Below are positions 56,296 through 64,000 of a stretch of 64,000 nt of DNA, in pieces. The stretch covers positions 351,673 through 415,672 of the forward strand of contig NZ_LIQG01000020.1 of NCBI RefSeq assembly GCF_001418015.1. Direction: 5' to 3'. Position numbers and translations under genes: made by a program. The stretch's first letter is position 1; every line of letters starts with the position of its first letter. The DNA is from Lacinutrix mariniflava. Its GTDB lineage: Bacteria; Bacteroidota; Bacteroidia; Flavobacteriales; Flavobacteriaceae. Under the pieces are notes generated by a model. The model was not told the origin of the DNA and did not search any database. It worked only from the letters and a program-made list of their open reading frames with translations.

Positions 56296-58671
56296 ATGTA
56301 TCATACCAAATTAGTTGCATTCTTACTTTTATTTTTTAGTTGTAGCTTTCTTTTAGCTCAAGAAAAAGTCACCTTAAGCGGTGTTATTCAAGACCAAAAT
56401 ACTAACGAAACCTTAATTGGTGTAAATATTTTATTTCCGGAATTAAACACAGGAACTACAACTAACGAGTACGGATTTTACTCGATTACTTTACCTACAG
56501 GTGAGTATACACTAGTGCTAAGTTATATTGGATATTCTGATAAAACGGAAACAATAACACTTAATGAGGATCTTAAAAAAAATATATTTTTAAATGAAGC
56601 TTCAGAGAGTCTAGAAGAGGTAATAATTACAGAAAATGTTGAAAAACTTAGCATTAGAAAACCACAAATGAGTGTTAATGCACTCTCTGCTTCTACTATA
56701 AAACAAATTCCTGTTGTGCTTGGTGAAGCCGATGTTTTAAAGGCGATTACGCTATTACCTGGTGTTACAAATGCGGGAGAAGGATCGTCTGGATTTAATG
56801 TTCGTGGTGGTGCGGCAGATCAAAATTTAATTCTATTGGACGAGGCTACTGTATTTAATTCTTCGCATTTATTTGGATTATTTTCGGTATTTAATCCTGA
56901 TGCAATTAAAGATCTAAAACTTTATAAAGGCGGAATTCCGGCACGTTATGGCGGACGCGTTTCTTCGGTTTTAGATATTTATCAAAAAGAGGGAAATAGT
57001 AAGGAGTTTCATGCCAATGGAGGCATTGGTATTGTGTCCAGTCGCTTATTAGTCGAAGGTCCTTTAAAGAAAAATAAAGGTTCGTTTTTACTTGGTGGCA
57101 GAAGTTCTTATGCACATTTGTTTTTACCGTTATTCGATCTTGATAATGTTGCCTATTTTTACGATTTAAATACAAAATTAAGCTACAAACTAAACGAGAA
57201 TAACAACATTTACTTGTCTGGTTATTTTGGTAGAGATGTATTTAATTTATCTGACAGCTTCGAAAACACCTACGGAAATACAATTGTAAATTTTAGATGG
57301 AATCATTTATTTAACGACAAACTGTTTTCTAATATGTCTCTTATTTATTCGGATTATTATTACGGTCTAAACCTAGATTTTGTAGAATTTAAATGGAACT
57401 CTGGTATTCAGAATTTTAATTTTAAATACGATTTTAAACATTATTTAAGCAATAATTTCAAGTTACAATATGGCTTAAACAGTATCTATTATAAATTTAA
57501 TCCTGGAGAAATAGAACCTTCTACTCCCGATTCTGGAATAAATGCACAAAAATTAATCGATAAATATGCCTTCGAAAATGCCATTTATATAGATGCAGAA
57601 CATAAAGTTTTAGATAACTTAACGATTGCCTATGGCTTACGATTAAGTACATTTCAGCGTTTAGGACAAAGTGAATTAAATATTTATGAAAATAATGAAG
57701 CCGTAATTTTTAACGACGATTTTCAAATATATCAAAGCGCAGATGCTATAGGTACAGAGTCTTCAAGCAGAAGTAAAACTATAAAATCGTTTGCAAATTT
57801 AGAACCTCGCTTTTCGGCAGCATATCAATTTAATAGAAACGAGTCGGTAAAAGCAAGTTACAATCGTATGTCTCAATATCTACATTTATTGTCTAATACC
57901 AGTTCACCAACGCCTTTAGATGTTTGGACTCCTAGTGGTGACTATATTAAACCACAAATTTTAGATCAATATGCTATTGGCTATTTTAAAAATATTAAAG
58001 ATGGAGACTATTCTTTAGAAATAGAAACCTATTACAAAGATGTAAAAAACAGAATTGATTACATTGATGGCGCAAATTTAATTGCCAACGACGCCATAGA
58101 GCGCGTGATATTAAACGGAAAAGCGAGAGCTTATGGTTTAGAGGTTTTGTTTAGAAAAAACGAAGGCCGTTTTAAAGGTTGGATTGCTTATACAATATCA
58201 AAATCTGAACAAAAAACAGAAGGCCGCTCTCCTAACGAAACCGGAATAAATAATGGCAATTGGTATAATACAGGCTACGACAAAACTCACGATTTGTCAA
58301 TTACCACAAGCTATAATCTAAATAAAAAATGGGATTTTAATGCAAATTTTATTTTTCAAACAGGACAACCTACAACTTACCCAAACGGACAATATACTTA
58401 TAACAACATTGTTGTTCCAAATTACAGTGCTAGAAACTCAACGCGTTTAACAAGCTATCATCGTTTAGACTTTTCTGCAACTTATACACCAAAACCAGAA
58501 AAAACAAAAGGTTTTCAAGGTTCATGGGTTTTTGGCTTATATAACGCTTACAATAGAAGAAATGCCGCTTCTATTTCGTTTGCCCAAAATGAAGATACAG
58601 GCAATAACGAAGCAACCCGTTTATCCATTTTTGGAGCTGTACCATCTGTATCTTATAACTTTAAATTTTAA
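56296..58671 (+). CDS. TonB-dependent receptor with carboxypeptidase-like N-terminal domain
   Basis: This 791-residue outer membrane receptor has a signal peptide (HTKLVAFLLLFFSCSFLLAQ) and a CarboxypepD_reg domain (about 25-105, VTLSGVIQDQNTNETLIGVNILFPELNTGTTTNEYGFYSITLPTGEYTLVLSYIGY). The plug domain has GVTNAGEGSSGFNVRGGAADQNLILLDEATV, and a 22-strand barrel ends VPSVSYNFKF. It is paired with a DUF4249 lipoprotein 2 bp downstream, a common Bacteroidota receptor pair without a known substrate. TAAATTTA lies 25 bp upstream, one base from the -7 consensus. Confidence 0.93.
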   Translation: MYHTKLVAFLLLFFSCSFLLAQEKVTLSGVIQDQNTNETLIGVNILFPELNTGTTTNEYGFYSITLPTGEYTLVLSYIGYSDKTETITLNEDLKKNIFLNEASESLEEVIITENVEKLSIRKPQMSVNALSASTIKQIPVVLGEADVLKAITLLPGVTNAGEGSSGFNVRGGAADQNLILLDEATVFNSSHLFGLFSVFNPDAIKDLKLYKGGIPARYGGRVSSVLDIYQKEGNSKEFHANGGIGIVSSRLLVEGPLKKNKGSFLLGGRSSYAHLFLPLFDLDNVAYFYDLNTKLSYKLNENNNIYLSGYFGRDVFNLSDSFENTYGNTIVNFRWNHLFNDKLFSNMSLIYSDYYYGLNLDFVEFKWNSGIQNFNFKYDFKHYLSNNFKLQYGLNSIYYKFNPGEIEPSTPDSGINAQKLIDKYAFENAIYIDAEHKVLDNLTIAYGLRLSTFQRLGQSELNIYENNEAVIFNDDFQIYQSADAIGTESSSRSKTIKSFANLEPRFSAAYQFNRNESVKASYNRMSQYLHLLSNTSSPTPLDVWTPSGDYIKPQILDQYAIGYFKNIKDGDYSLEIETYYKDVKNRIDYIDGANLIANDAIERVILNGKARAYGLEVLFRKNEGRFKGWIAYTISKSEQKTEGRSPNETGINNGNWYNTGYDKTHDLSITTSYNLNKKWDFNANFIFQTGQPTTYPNGQYTYNNIVVPNYSARNSTRLTSYHRLDFSATYTPKPEKTKGFQGSWVFGLYNAYNRRNAASISFAQNEDTGNNEATRLSIFGAVPSVSYNFKF

Positions 58672-58673
58672 TA

Positions 58674-59489
58674 ATGAAAAACTTAATATATATCTTATTA
58701 TTATCTTTTATATTTTCCTCTTGCGAAGATGTAATCGATCTAGAAGTACCAAATGCAGCACCACGTTTAGTAATAGACGCTTCATTAAATTGGTTCGAAG
58801 GTTCTACAGGAGCTGATCAAACAATAAAACTATCGCTTTCTGCTCCATTCTTTAATAATGAAATTTCACCTGCAACTGGAGCCAATGTTATTGTTACAAA
58901 TTCCAATAACGATGTATTCAACTTTGTAGATTCTAATGCCAACGGTATTTACGAATGTTTCAACTTCAATCCACAAATAGATCAAGAATACACATTAACA
59001 ATAACCTATAATAACCAAACCTATACAGGCTCAGAAACCATGACTAACGTTACGCCTATAGACTATATAGAACAAAATGATGATGGAGGTTTTTCTGGAG
59101 ACGAAACAGAAATAAAAGCATTTTATACAGATCCAGCAGACGAAGAAAATTATTATTTCTTCGAGTTTAAAGAAGAATTTGAAACCAATCCAATGCTAGC
59201 TGTTTACAACGATGAGTTTATAAACGGAAACCAAATATTCGCTTTTTATACTAACGAAAATACAGAAACAGGCAATGAGTTAACAATTAGAAATTATGGA
59301 ATTTCAGAACAATTCTATGAGTTTATGAACTTGCTGTTACTGCAAACCTCTGATGGAGGTGGCGGACCTTTCGAAATCCAACCTGCAACCGTTCGCGGTA
59401 ACTGTACAAACCAAACCAATCCCGAAAATTTTCCGTTTGGTTACTTTAGAGTCTCACAAGCAACAGAACTTATTTATATCATAGAATAA
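58674..59489 (+). CDS. DUF4249 lipoprotein, partner of the TonB receptor
   Basis: This 271-residue predicted lipoprotein (MKNLIYILLLSFIFSSC) has the DUF4249 pattern CEDVIDLEVPNAAPRLVIDASLNW, ATGANVIVTNSNNDVFNFVDSNANGIYEC and the ending FRVSQATELIYIIE. It presumably sits at the outer membrane with the receptor encoded 2 bp upstream and helps capture its substrate. No cysteine-rich or enzymatic motif was seen. Confidence 0.88.
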   Translation: MKNLIYILLLSFIFSSCEDVIDLEVPNAAPRLVIDASLNWFEGSTGADQTIKLSLSAPFFNNEISPATGANVIVTNSNNDVFNFVDSNANGIYECFNFNPQIDQEYTLTITYNNQTYTGSETMTNVTPIDYIEQNDDGGFSGDETEIKAFYTDPADEENYYFFEFKEEFETNPMLAVYNDEFINGNQIFAFYTNENTETGNELTIRNYGISEQFYEFMNLLLLQTSDGGGGPFEIQPATVRGNCTNQTNPENFPFGYFRVSQATELIYIIE

Positions 59490-59498
59490 AATAATTTG

Positions 59499-59664
59499 GG
59501 CGTTACCAAAACATGCTAAAAAAGCATGTCTTCGTCGTGTCATCCGCTATATCTTTTTTCTATCCTTTTAAGACAAAGCATTATTGTTTATTAATAAAGG
59601 TCAATTTTAACTCAAAACTAAAGTTGAATTTGAGAAAAAAGGATGCCGCTACTACCACTAACGC
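59499..59664 (+). repeat. Dispersed palindromic repeat, copy 2
   Basis: From GGCGTTACCAAAACATGC to CACTAACGC, 166 bp. It contains an inner stem (acatgct/agcatgt) and the phrase CTATATCTTTT. A 70-bp insertion-like segment, relative to copy 1, precedes AAAAGGATGCCGCTACTACC. It lies 10 bp after the DUF4249 stop and 44 bp before murQ. With copy 1 it brackets the receptor operon in opposite orientation. Confidence 0.75.
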
Positions 59665-59708
59665 AAATACCGTACAACAATTAAACACAATTATCGTATT
59701 TTTGAATT

Positions 59709-60536
59709 ATGACATTTGAACGCACCACAGAAAAAGAATCTAATTATAATCATTTAGAAAAAATGAGCACATTAGAACTTTTAACAAACATAAATAAAGA
59801 AGATCAAACAGTACCATTAGCTGTAGAAAAAGCATTGCCACAAATCGAAAAACTTGTCGACCAAATTGTTTTAAAACTAGAAAATGGTGGAAGACTCTTT
59901 TACATTGGAGCTGGAACAAGCGGACGATTAGGTATTGTAGATGCTTCCGAATGTCCACCAACTTTTGGTGTCCCTCATGAAATGGTAGTAGGCCTAATTG
60001 CTGGTGGAGACATAGCCATTAGAAAAGCTGTAGAATTTGCAGAAGATTCAATAAATCAAGGATGGGAAGATCTTCAAGAAAATAATATTTCTAAAAATGA
60101 TGTTGTAGTTGGTATTGCGGCATCTGGTACTACACCATATGTTATAGAAGCTTTAAAGGAATGTAACAATAATAAAATTATTACAGGTTCTATCTCATGT
60201 AATAGTAAAAGTCCGTTAACAAATACAGCCAATTTCCCTATCGATGTTGTTGTAGGTCCAGAATTCGTAACTGGAAGCTCTAGAATGAAAGCTGGTACAG
60301 CTCAAAAATTAGTTTTAAATATGCTCACAACTTCTACCATGATAAAACTAGGTAAAGTTAAAGGTAACAAAATGGTAGATATGCAGCTTAGTAATAATAA
60401 GCTCGTCGACAGAGGTGTAAAAATGATAATGTCAGAACTAGCTATCAATAAGCAGGAAGCAAAAATATTATTAAAAAATAATCTTAATGTAAGAGCATCA
60501 ATAAATGCCTATAATACTGCAAAAAATGGAAACTAA
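59709..60536 (+). CDS. murQ: N-acetylmuramic acid 6-phosphate etherase
   Basis: This 275-residue SIS-domain enzyme splits MurNAc-6-phosphate into GlcNAc-6-phosphate and D-lactate during recycling of cell wall sugars. Motifs: IGAGTSGRLGIVDASECPPTFG, VVVGIAASGTTPYVIEAL and EFVTGSSRMKAGTAQKLVLNMLTT. Length is normal. No other amino-sugar catabolism gene is adjacent. It overlaps the following membrane protein gene by 11 bp. Confidence 0.95.
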   Translation: MTFERTTEKESNYNHLEKMSTLELLTNINKEDQTVPLAVEKALPQIEKLVDQIVLKLENGGRLFYIGAGTSGRLGIVDASECPPTFGVPHEMVVGLIAGGDIAIRKAVEFAEDSINQGWEDLQENNISKNDVVVGIAASGTTPYVIEALKECNNNKIITGSISCNSKSPLTNTANFPIDVVVGPEFVTGSSRMKAGTAQKLVLNMLTTSTMIKLGKVKGNKMVDMQLSNNKLVDRGVKMIMSELAINKQEAKILLKNNLNVRASINAYNTAKNGN

Positions 60537-60768
60537 AAAAACCGATAAAGATGTACTTACAAAAGGTCTTAAAAAAATGGGAATATCTTTAGTATTAATG
60601 TTCCTTGGTCCATCATTAATATATGTAGCGTTTAGTAATCAAGAAAAACCATTATACATCCCTTTATTAATAGTTGGAATATCAGCATGTATATCAGCAG
60701 TTTACTTCGCATTTAAAGGATTAAATACAATACTAGATAGTATGTTCAAGAGTGATAAACAAAATTAA
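60526..60768 (+). CDS. DUF6095-like small membrane protein
   Basis: This 80-residue protein starts at the ATG at 60526 (METKKTDKDVLTKGLKKMG) and has two membrane helices (ISLVLMFLGPSLIYVAFSN; IPLLIVGISACISAVYFAF). The pattern corresponds to a flavobacterial family that I recall as DUF6095. It overlaps murQ by 11 bp and the convergent DinB gene by 4 bp. Confidence 0.7.
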   Translation: METKKTDKDVLTKGLKKMGISLVLMFLGPSLIYVAFSNQEKPLYIPLLIVGISACISAVYFAFKGLNTILDSMFKSDKQN

Positions 60769-61274
60769 CTTTTAAGCAACACCTCTTCTTTTATTGGAGT
60801 CGTAGGATTGTAACCAAAATTAGAATCTTCAAAAGTAATATTCAAGCGATCTAGTATATAACCAATAATTGCATAATGGTGTATAGTATGACTATTTGCC
60901 TGAGACAGCAATGCAGAATAAGTATAATCCATTTCAATCTTACCACAACCTAAATCGTCTATTACAATTATAGAATCTTTTATATTTTCTTCTACAGCTT
61001 GTAACTTCTTAATAATTTTGTTGAGATAATCTGTTGCAGAATCACAACAACTTTCAACAGTTAAGTCTCTTTTTCTCGAGGTTAAGTCAATCTTTCCTTC
61101 ACTATTAAATTCTAAAGAACAATAGTAAAAATCAAATATATGTCTTAAATGCGAACCAACACTAGAATAGTATGGAGAAACAGAAGCATCACTCAATTCT
61201 TCATTAGACAGTTTAATTAAAAGAGTTTTAGATTTCTGAAGAGTTAATAAGGATGACTGTATAATGTTATTCAT
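60765..61274 (-). CDS. DinB family protein
   Basis: This 169-residue four-helix protein starts at the ATG at 61274 (MNNIIQSSLLTLQKSKTLL). The histidines expected for the DinB/YfiT metal site are in SHLRHIFDFYYCSLEF and QANSHTIHHYAIIGYIL. Relatives are metal-dependent thiol transferases in some actinobacteria, but the function here is unknown. It converges with the DUF6095-like gene, sharing the last 4 bp. Confidence 0.8.
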   Translation of the reverse strand: MNNIIQSSLLTLQKSKTLLIKLSNEELSDASVSPYYSSVGSHLRHIFDFYYCSLEFNSEGKIDLTSRKRDLTVESCCDSATDYLNKIIKKLQAVEENIKDSIIVIDDLGCGKIEMDYTYSALLSQANSHTIHHYAIIGYILDRLNITFEDSNFGYNPTTPIKEEVLLKS

Positions 61275-61521
61275 ATCCACGAATTTAATTAGAATTAATT
61301 GATTAATAAAATTAATTCTAAGCATTAGTCATTATTTAACGATAACCTTACATCAACAAACTATATTTAGATAATCAACAACCTATTCCAGAAACAAAGA
61401 ATGTCATCTCTATATAGTCTAACCTAAACTTCAAATTTTAATATTTAACGAAATCCTTTATATCACTCTTACACGAGGTGTATACAATCAATTCGTAATA
61501 GACTCAAATCGATTAATCACT

Positions 61522-61775
61522 AAAAAAAAGAAGTCTTTCGTTTCTATCAATCTCTCAAAGCATACCCTGCCAAAATTTAACTTCATCTATAGAAGAACAC
61601 TTACATTGATAAAGAAGCTAATCTTTTAATATCAGGTAATCTATTTCAAAAAAACGACCTCTATAAATAACCAAATAGCTAACAACCAACACATAAAGTC
61701 TATCCAATCAATACGCATATTATTCTATATAAATAAAAAAGGATGCCGTTTCTATCACTCTCGCAAAGCACAGCC
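61522..61775 (+). repeat. Degenerate copies of the dispersed palindromic repeat
   Basis: The 611-bp gap between DinB and the insertion sequence has no gene. Two decayed repeat tails lie in it: 61522-61561 (aaaaaaaag...tttctatcaatctctcaaagc) and 61735-61775 (aaaaaaggatgccgtttct...tcgcaaagc). They resemble the 3' part AAAAGGATGCCG...CACTAACGC of copies at 56121 and 59499. The remaining sequence is A/T-rich and gives no other signal. Confidence 0.5.
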
Positions 61776-61877
61776 AACTAATATTTAAGTCTATAAATAG
61801 AAAACTGGATAAATTATGACTGAGGATAATCTTGCATGAAAGATCTACCTTAAATAATCACATGTATTTGACAACAG

Positions 61878-61910
61878 GTTTTAATGGATCAATACCAAAA
61901 GTTGTGGGAT
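61878..61910 (+). repeat. Target duplication and left terminal inverted repeat of the IS
   Basis: The 8-bp duplication GTTTTAAT occupies 61878-61885 and the left inverted repeat starts GATCAATACC at 61887. The right counterpart is at 63287-63319 in reverse. Confidence 0.9.
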
Positions 61911-61922
61911 AGCAAAAAATAA

Positions 61923-62300
61923 GTGAACTTTGGATTAAAAATTTCGATGTCCTCAGAAAGATTCTTAGCTATAGCGAATTTATTACTTCCAGAAGTACTT
62001 GTAAAGTATTTTGAGATGACTAAACATTATACTAAAGGTGAAGATATTCATTTTTACTTTACCGAATTAAATGAAACTCCAGAAGAATTTAAAAGTATTA
62101 CTCTTCATTCTAAAGGCTTCTTTCCCGAAGCCACTGTTCAAGATTTTCCTATACGTGGAAAGAATGTATTTCTACACATAACAAGGCGTAGATGGCTGAA
62201 CAAAGCTACAGGAAAAGTAGTTACAAGAGATTGGCAATTAGTAGCAAAAGGAACTAGAATAACTAGTGATTTTGCTGCTTTTTTAAAAGAACTCTATTAG
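61923..62300 (+). CDS. IS transposase N-terminal region protein (orfA)
   Basis: This 125-residue protein, or 117 from the ATG at 61947 (MSSERFLAIANLLLPEVLVKYFEM), contains HSKGFFPEATVQDFPIRGKNVFLHITRRRWLNKATGKVVTRDWQLVAKGTRITSDFAAFLKELY. This matches the N-terminal-region proteins of ISAon1-type elements, probably a DNA-binding part. The GTG at 61923 is a weaker start. The frame ends where the transposase frame is already open, so the two overlap by about 14 bp. Confidence 0.8.
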   Translation: MNFGLKISMSSERFLAIANLLLPEVLVKYFEMTKHYTKGEDIHFYFTELNETPEEFKSITLHSKGFFPEATVQDFPIRGKNVFLHITRRRWLNKATGKVVTRDWQLVAKGTRITSDFAAFLKELY

Positions 62301-63279
62301 TAATAACGCTTCTAACACAACAGTTATAGCTAAATTCTACGGTGTAAATTCGAGAAATTTACAAAGGCAATACAAAGATTATTTAAGTGATTTCAAGCAG
62401 TGGAATCAAAAAGTACATGCAAAGCAATGGCTACTATTTCCAAAGAATATAGGAAGCTATCTTTCGTTAGATGAAACAGCTTTTTCAAATGGCGATTTAT
62501 ACACTATACTAACTAATAAAAAAGCAAAAGGTAAAAAAGGAGCTATAGTGTGTATTGTTAAAGGAACTAAAGCTGATACTGTTATAGAAATACTCAGTAA
62601 AATTCCATTAAAACAAAGACGAAAAGTAAAAGAAGTGACCTTAGATATGGCTGGAAACATGGGATTAATAGTTAAAAAATCATTTATAGAAGCAACATTA
62701 GTCATTGATAGATTTCATGTTCAAAAGCTTGCGTTAGATGCATTACAAGACATTAGAATTAAGCATAGATGGGATGCACTTGATGCTGAGAACAGTGCTA
62801 TAGAAAAGGCAAGAAATAATAATGAAAAATATACTCCAATACTGTTTAGTAATGGAGATACACTAAAACAATTATTGGCTAGAAGCCGCTACTTGCTATA
62901 CAAATCAAATAGTAAATGGACTAAAAATCAGCAAAAAAGAGCAAAAATACTTTTTGAACATTATCCAGATTTAGAAAAAGCATATAAGCTGTGTCAAAAC
63001 TTATCTTGGATATTTAATAATACTAAAGGAAAAACTTCTGCTTTAATACGTTTAGCTAAATGGGATGAAAAAGTAAGACAAGCAGCATTTAAAAGCTTCA
63101 ATACCATTGCTAGAACAATGTCAATACACTATAAAAATATACTCAACTATTTTGATAACAGAAGTACTAACGCTTCTGCTGAATCTTTCAATGCTAAAAT
63201 AAAAGCCTTTAGAGCACAATTTAGAGGTGTTAGAAACGTAGAATTCTTCTTATTTAGACTAACAACTATTTTTGCTTAA
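62287..63279 (+). CDS. ISL3-like DDE transposase (orfB)
   Basis: The frame opens at 62287 and runs to 63279, with no ATG before 62548 (a GTG there lies inside the domain). The early part matters: it reads NTTVIAKFYGVNSRNLQRQYKDYLSDFKQW, then SYLSLDETAFSNGDLY with the first Asp, TLDMAGNM with the second, and NASAESFNAKIKAFRAQFRGVRN with the Glu. It is +1 relative to orfA, so expression needs a non-ATG start near 62296-62302, coupling or a frameshift. The catalytic residues are intact. Confidence 0.8.
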   Translation, partial: KNSISNNASNTTVIAKFYGVNSRNLQRQYKDYLSDFKQWNQKVHAKQWLLFPKNIGSYLSLDETAFSNGDLYTILTNKKAKGKKGAIVCIVKGTKADTVIEILSKIPLKQRRKVKEVTLDMAGNMGLIVKKSFIEATLVIDRFHVQKLALDALQDIRIKHRWDALDAENSAIEKARNNNEKYTPILFSNGDTLKQLLARSRYLLYKSNSKWTKNQQKRAKILFEHYPDLEKAYKLCQNLSWIFNNTKGKTSALIRLAKWDEKVRQAAFKSFNTIARTMSIHYKNILNYFDNRSTNASAESFNAKIKAFRAQFRGVRNVEFFLFRLTTIFA

Positions 63280-63286
63280 TTTTTAA

Positions 63287-63319
63287 ATCCCACAACTTTT
63301 GGTATTGATCTGTTTTAAT
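63287..63319 (+). repeat. Right terminal inverted repeat and target duplication of the IS
   Basis: 63287-63310 is the reverse complement of 61887-61910, followed by T and the 8-bp duplication GTTTTAAT (63312-63319). Confidence 0.9.
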
Positions 63320-63365
63320 TTACTTATTATTAATTAAGCTTAACATTTATGTTTTTAACAAAAAA

Positions 63366-63393
63366 AATCCTCAACAAATAAATGTTGAGGATT
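63366..63393 (-). terminator. Terminator of the rRNA operon
   Basis: An 11-bp stem (aatcctcaaca / tgttgaggatt) with a 6-nt loop, followed on the minus strand by a run of seven or more T, 9 bp past the 5S end. Confidence 0.92.
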
Positions 63394-63401
63394 CTCTAAA
63401 A

Positions 63402-63506
63402 AAGGCGACGACCTACTCTCCCACGAATGTAGTACCATCGGCGCAAATAGGCTTAACTTCTCTGTTCGGAATGGTAAGAGGTGAGCCCTATCGCAATAAT
63501 CACCTT
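63402..63506 (-). rRNA. rrf: 5S ribosomal RNA
   Basis: Minus-strand sequence AAGGTGATTATTGCGA ... CACCTCTTACCATTCCGAACAGAGAAGTTAAGCC ... GATGGTACTACA ... GTGGGAGAGTAGGTCGTCGCC carries the conserved 5S core (CCGAACxxxGAAGTTAAGC). The two ends pair as the closing stem (AAGGTGAT/GTCGCCTT). End positions are accurate to a few bases. Confidence 0.95.
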
Positions 63507-63640
63507 AAGTCTTTCGGTGTATGTAGTGATTTAAGATCAACTACTTAACCGTATAAAATAACATATTGAAAAAAGTACACTTTAGTGTATTAAACATGAA
63601 AATCGTAATAATATGTATTGTACTTAGTAAAAAAACAGGC

Positions 63641-64000
<360 letters not shown>

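Larger units (their letters stand above)
61886..63311 (+). mobile_element. ISL3-like (ISAon1-type) insertion sequence
   Basis: This 1426-bp element has a 24-bp perfect inverted repeat (61887-61910 and 63287-63310, core CCAAAAGTTGTGGGAT), flanked by the 8-bp direct repeat GTTTTAAT at 61878-61885 and 63312-63319. It encodes an N-terminal-region protein and a DDE transposase. The 8-bp duplication fits the ISL3 family. Intact ends and a perfect duplication indicate a recent insertion, only about 47 bp beyond the terminator of the rRNA operon. Confidence 0.9.

Noticed and set aside
56121..59664. The receptor operon as a composite transposon between two repeats
   Set aside because: The flanking copies encode no transposase and no target duplication was found; inverted dispersed repeats explain the layout without a transposition event.
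62270..62300. Classical -1 slippery heptamer T TTT TTA in the IS orfA tail
   Set aside because: The transposase frame is +1 to orfA, and a -1 shift at this heptamer leads to a stop after about a dozen codons, so it cannot produce the fusion.

Overview
The window is a low-GC chromosome segment from the phylum Bacteroidota, almost certainly family Flavobacteriaceae. The evidence is a type IX secretion (T9SS) cell-surface protein with its C-terminal sorting domain, a PorD-like protein, a Bacteroidota-type RNA polymerase omega subunit, a 482-residue GAPDH, a monomeric isocitrate dehydrogenase, a TonB receptor/DUF4249 pair, and promoter motifs of the TAnnTTTG type. The genus cannot be fixed from this sequence alone.

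Layout. 1-13.7 kb is mostly minus-strand core genome: a partial histidine kinase, coaE-ybbR-glycosyltransferase, a T9SS surface protein, fabI, the conserved run bamD-rpoZ-coaBC-porD-recN, and dapA with a DUF6913-like partner. 13.7-23.1 kb holds a split 5'-nucleotidase pair (the second half frameshifted), DoxX, two YhhN-like membrane proteins, ligA, a LOG-family protein, prmC, a GNAT protein, an LEA2-like lipoprotein and ribD. 23.3-30.9 kb is an accessory island: VgrG, a 1171-residue PAAR/Het-C/LysM protein, a predicted zinc protease and two lipoproteins. This looks like an orphan type VI secretion spike and effector/immunity locus, because no sheath, tube or baseplate genes lie nearby. 30.9-44.4 kb returns to core genes (dnaA, mltG, dapF, an HtrA protease, gapA).

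44.6-46.9 kb carries a class C beta-lactamase-like serine hydrolase bracketed by attC-like palindromes. The outer arms match each other and the inner arms match each other, which is the pattern expected if a gene cassette had been inserted into a pre-existing hairpin site. This is the observation I consider most worth following up. 46.9-56 kb holds trmD, rplS with a leader, a decayed gene, a pentapeptide protein, icd, a tiny cysteine-rich protein, a WYL regulator and a polysaccharide flippase. 56-61 kb holds a TonB receptor/DUF4249 operon flanked by inverted copies of a long dispersed repeat, then murQ, DUF6095 and DinB. 61.9-63.3 kb is an ISL3-like (ISAon1-type) insertion sequence with 24-bp terminal repeats and an 8-bp target duplication. 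It sits just beyond the terminator of a minus-strand rRNA operon, of which 5S and the 3' end of 23S are present.

All functional calls rest on recognising motifs and family patterns by eye. No database search was run.
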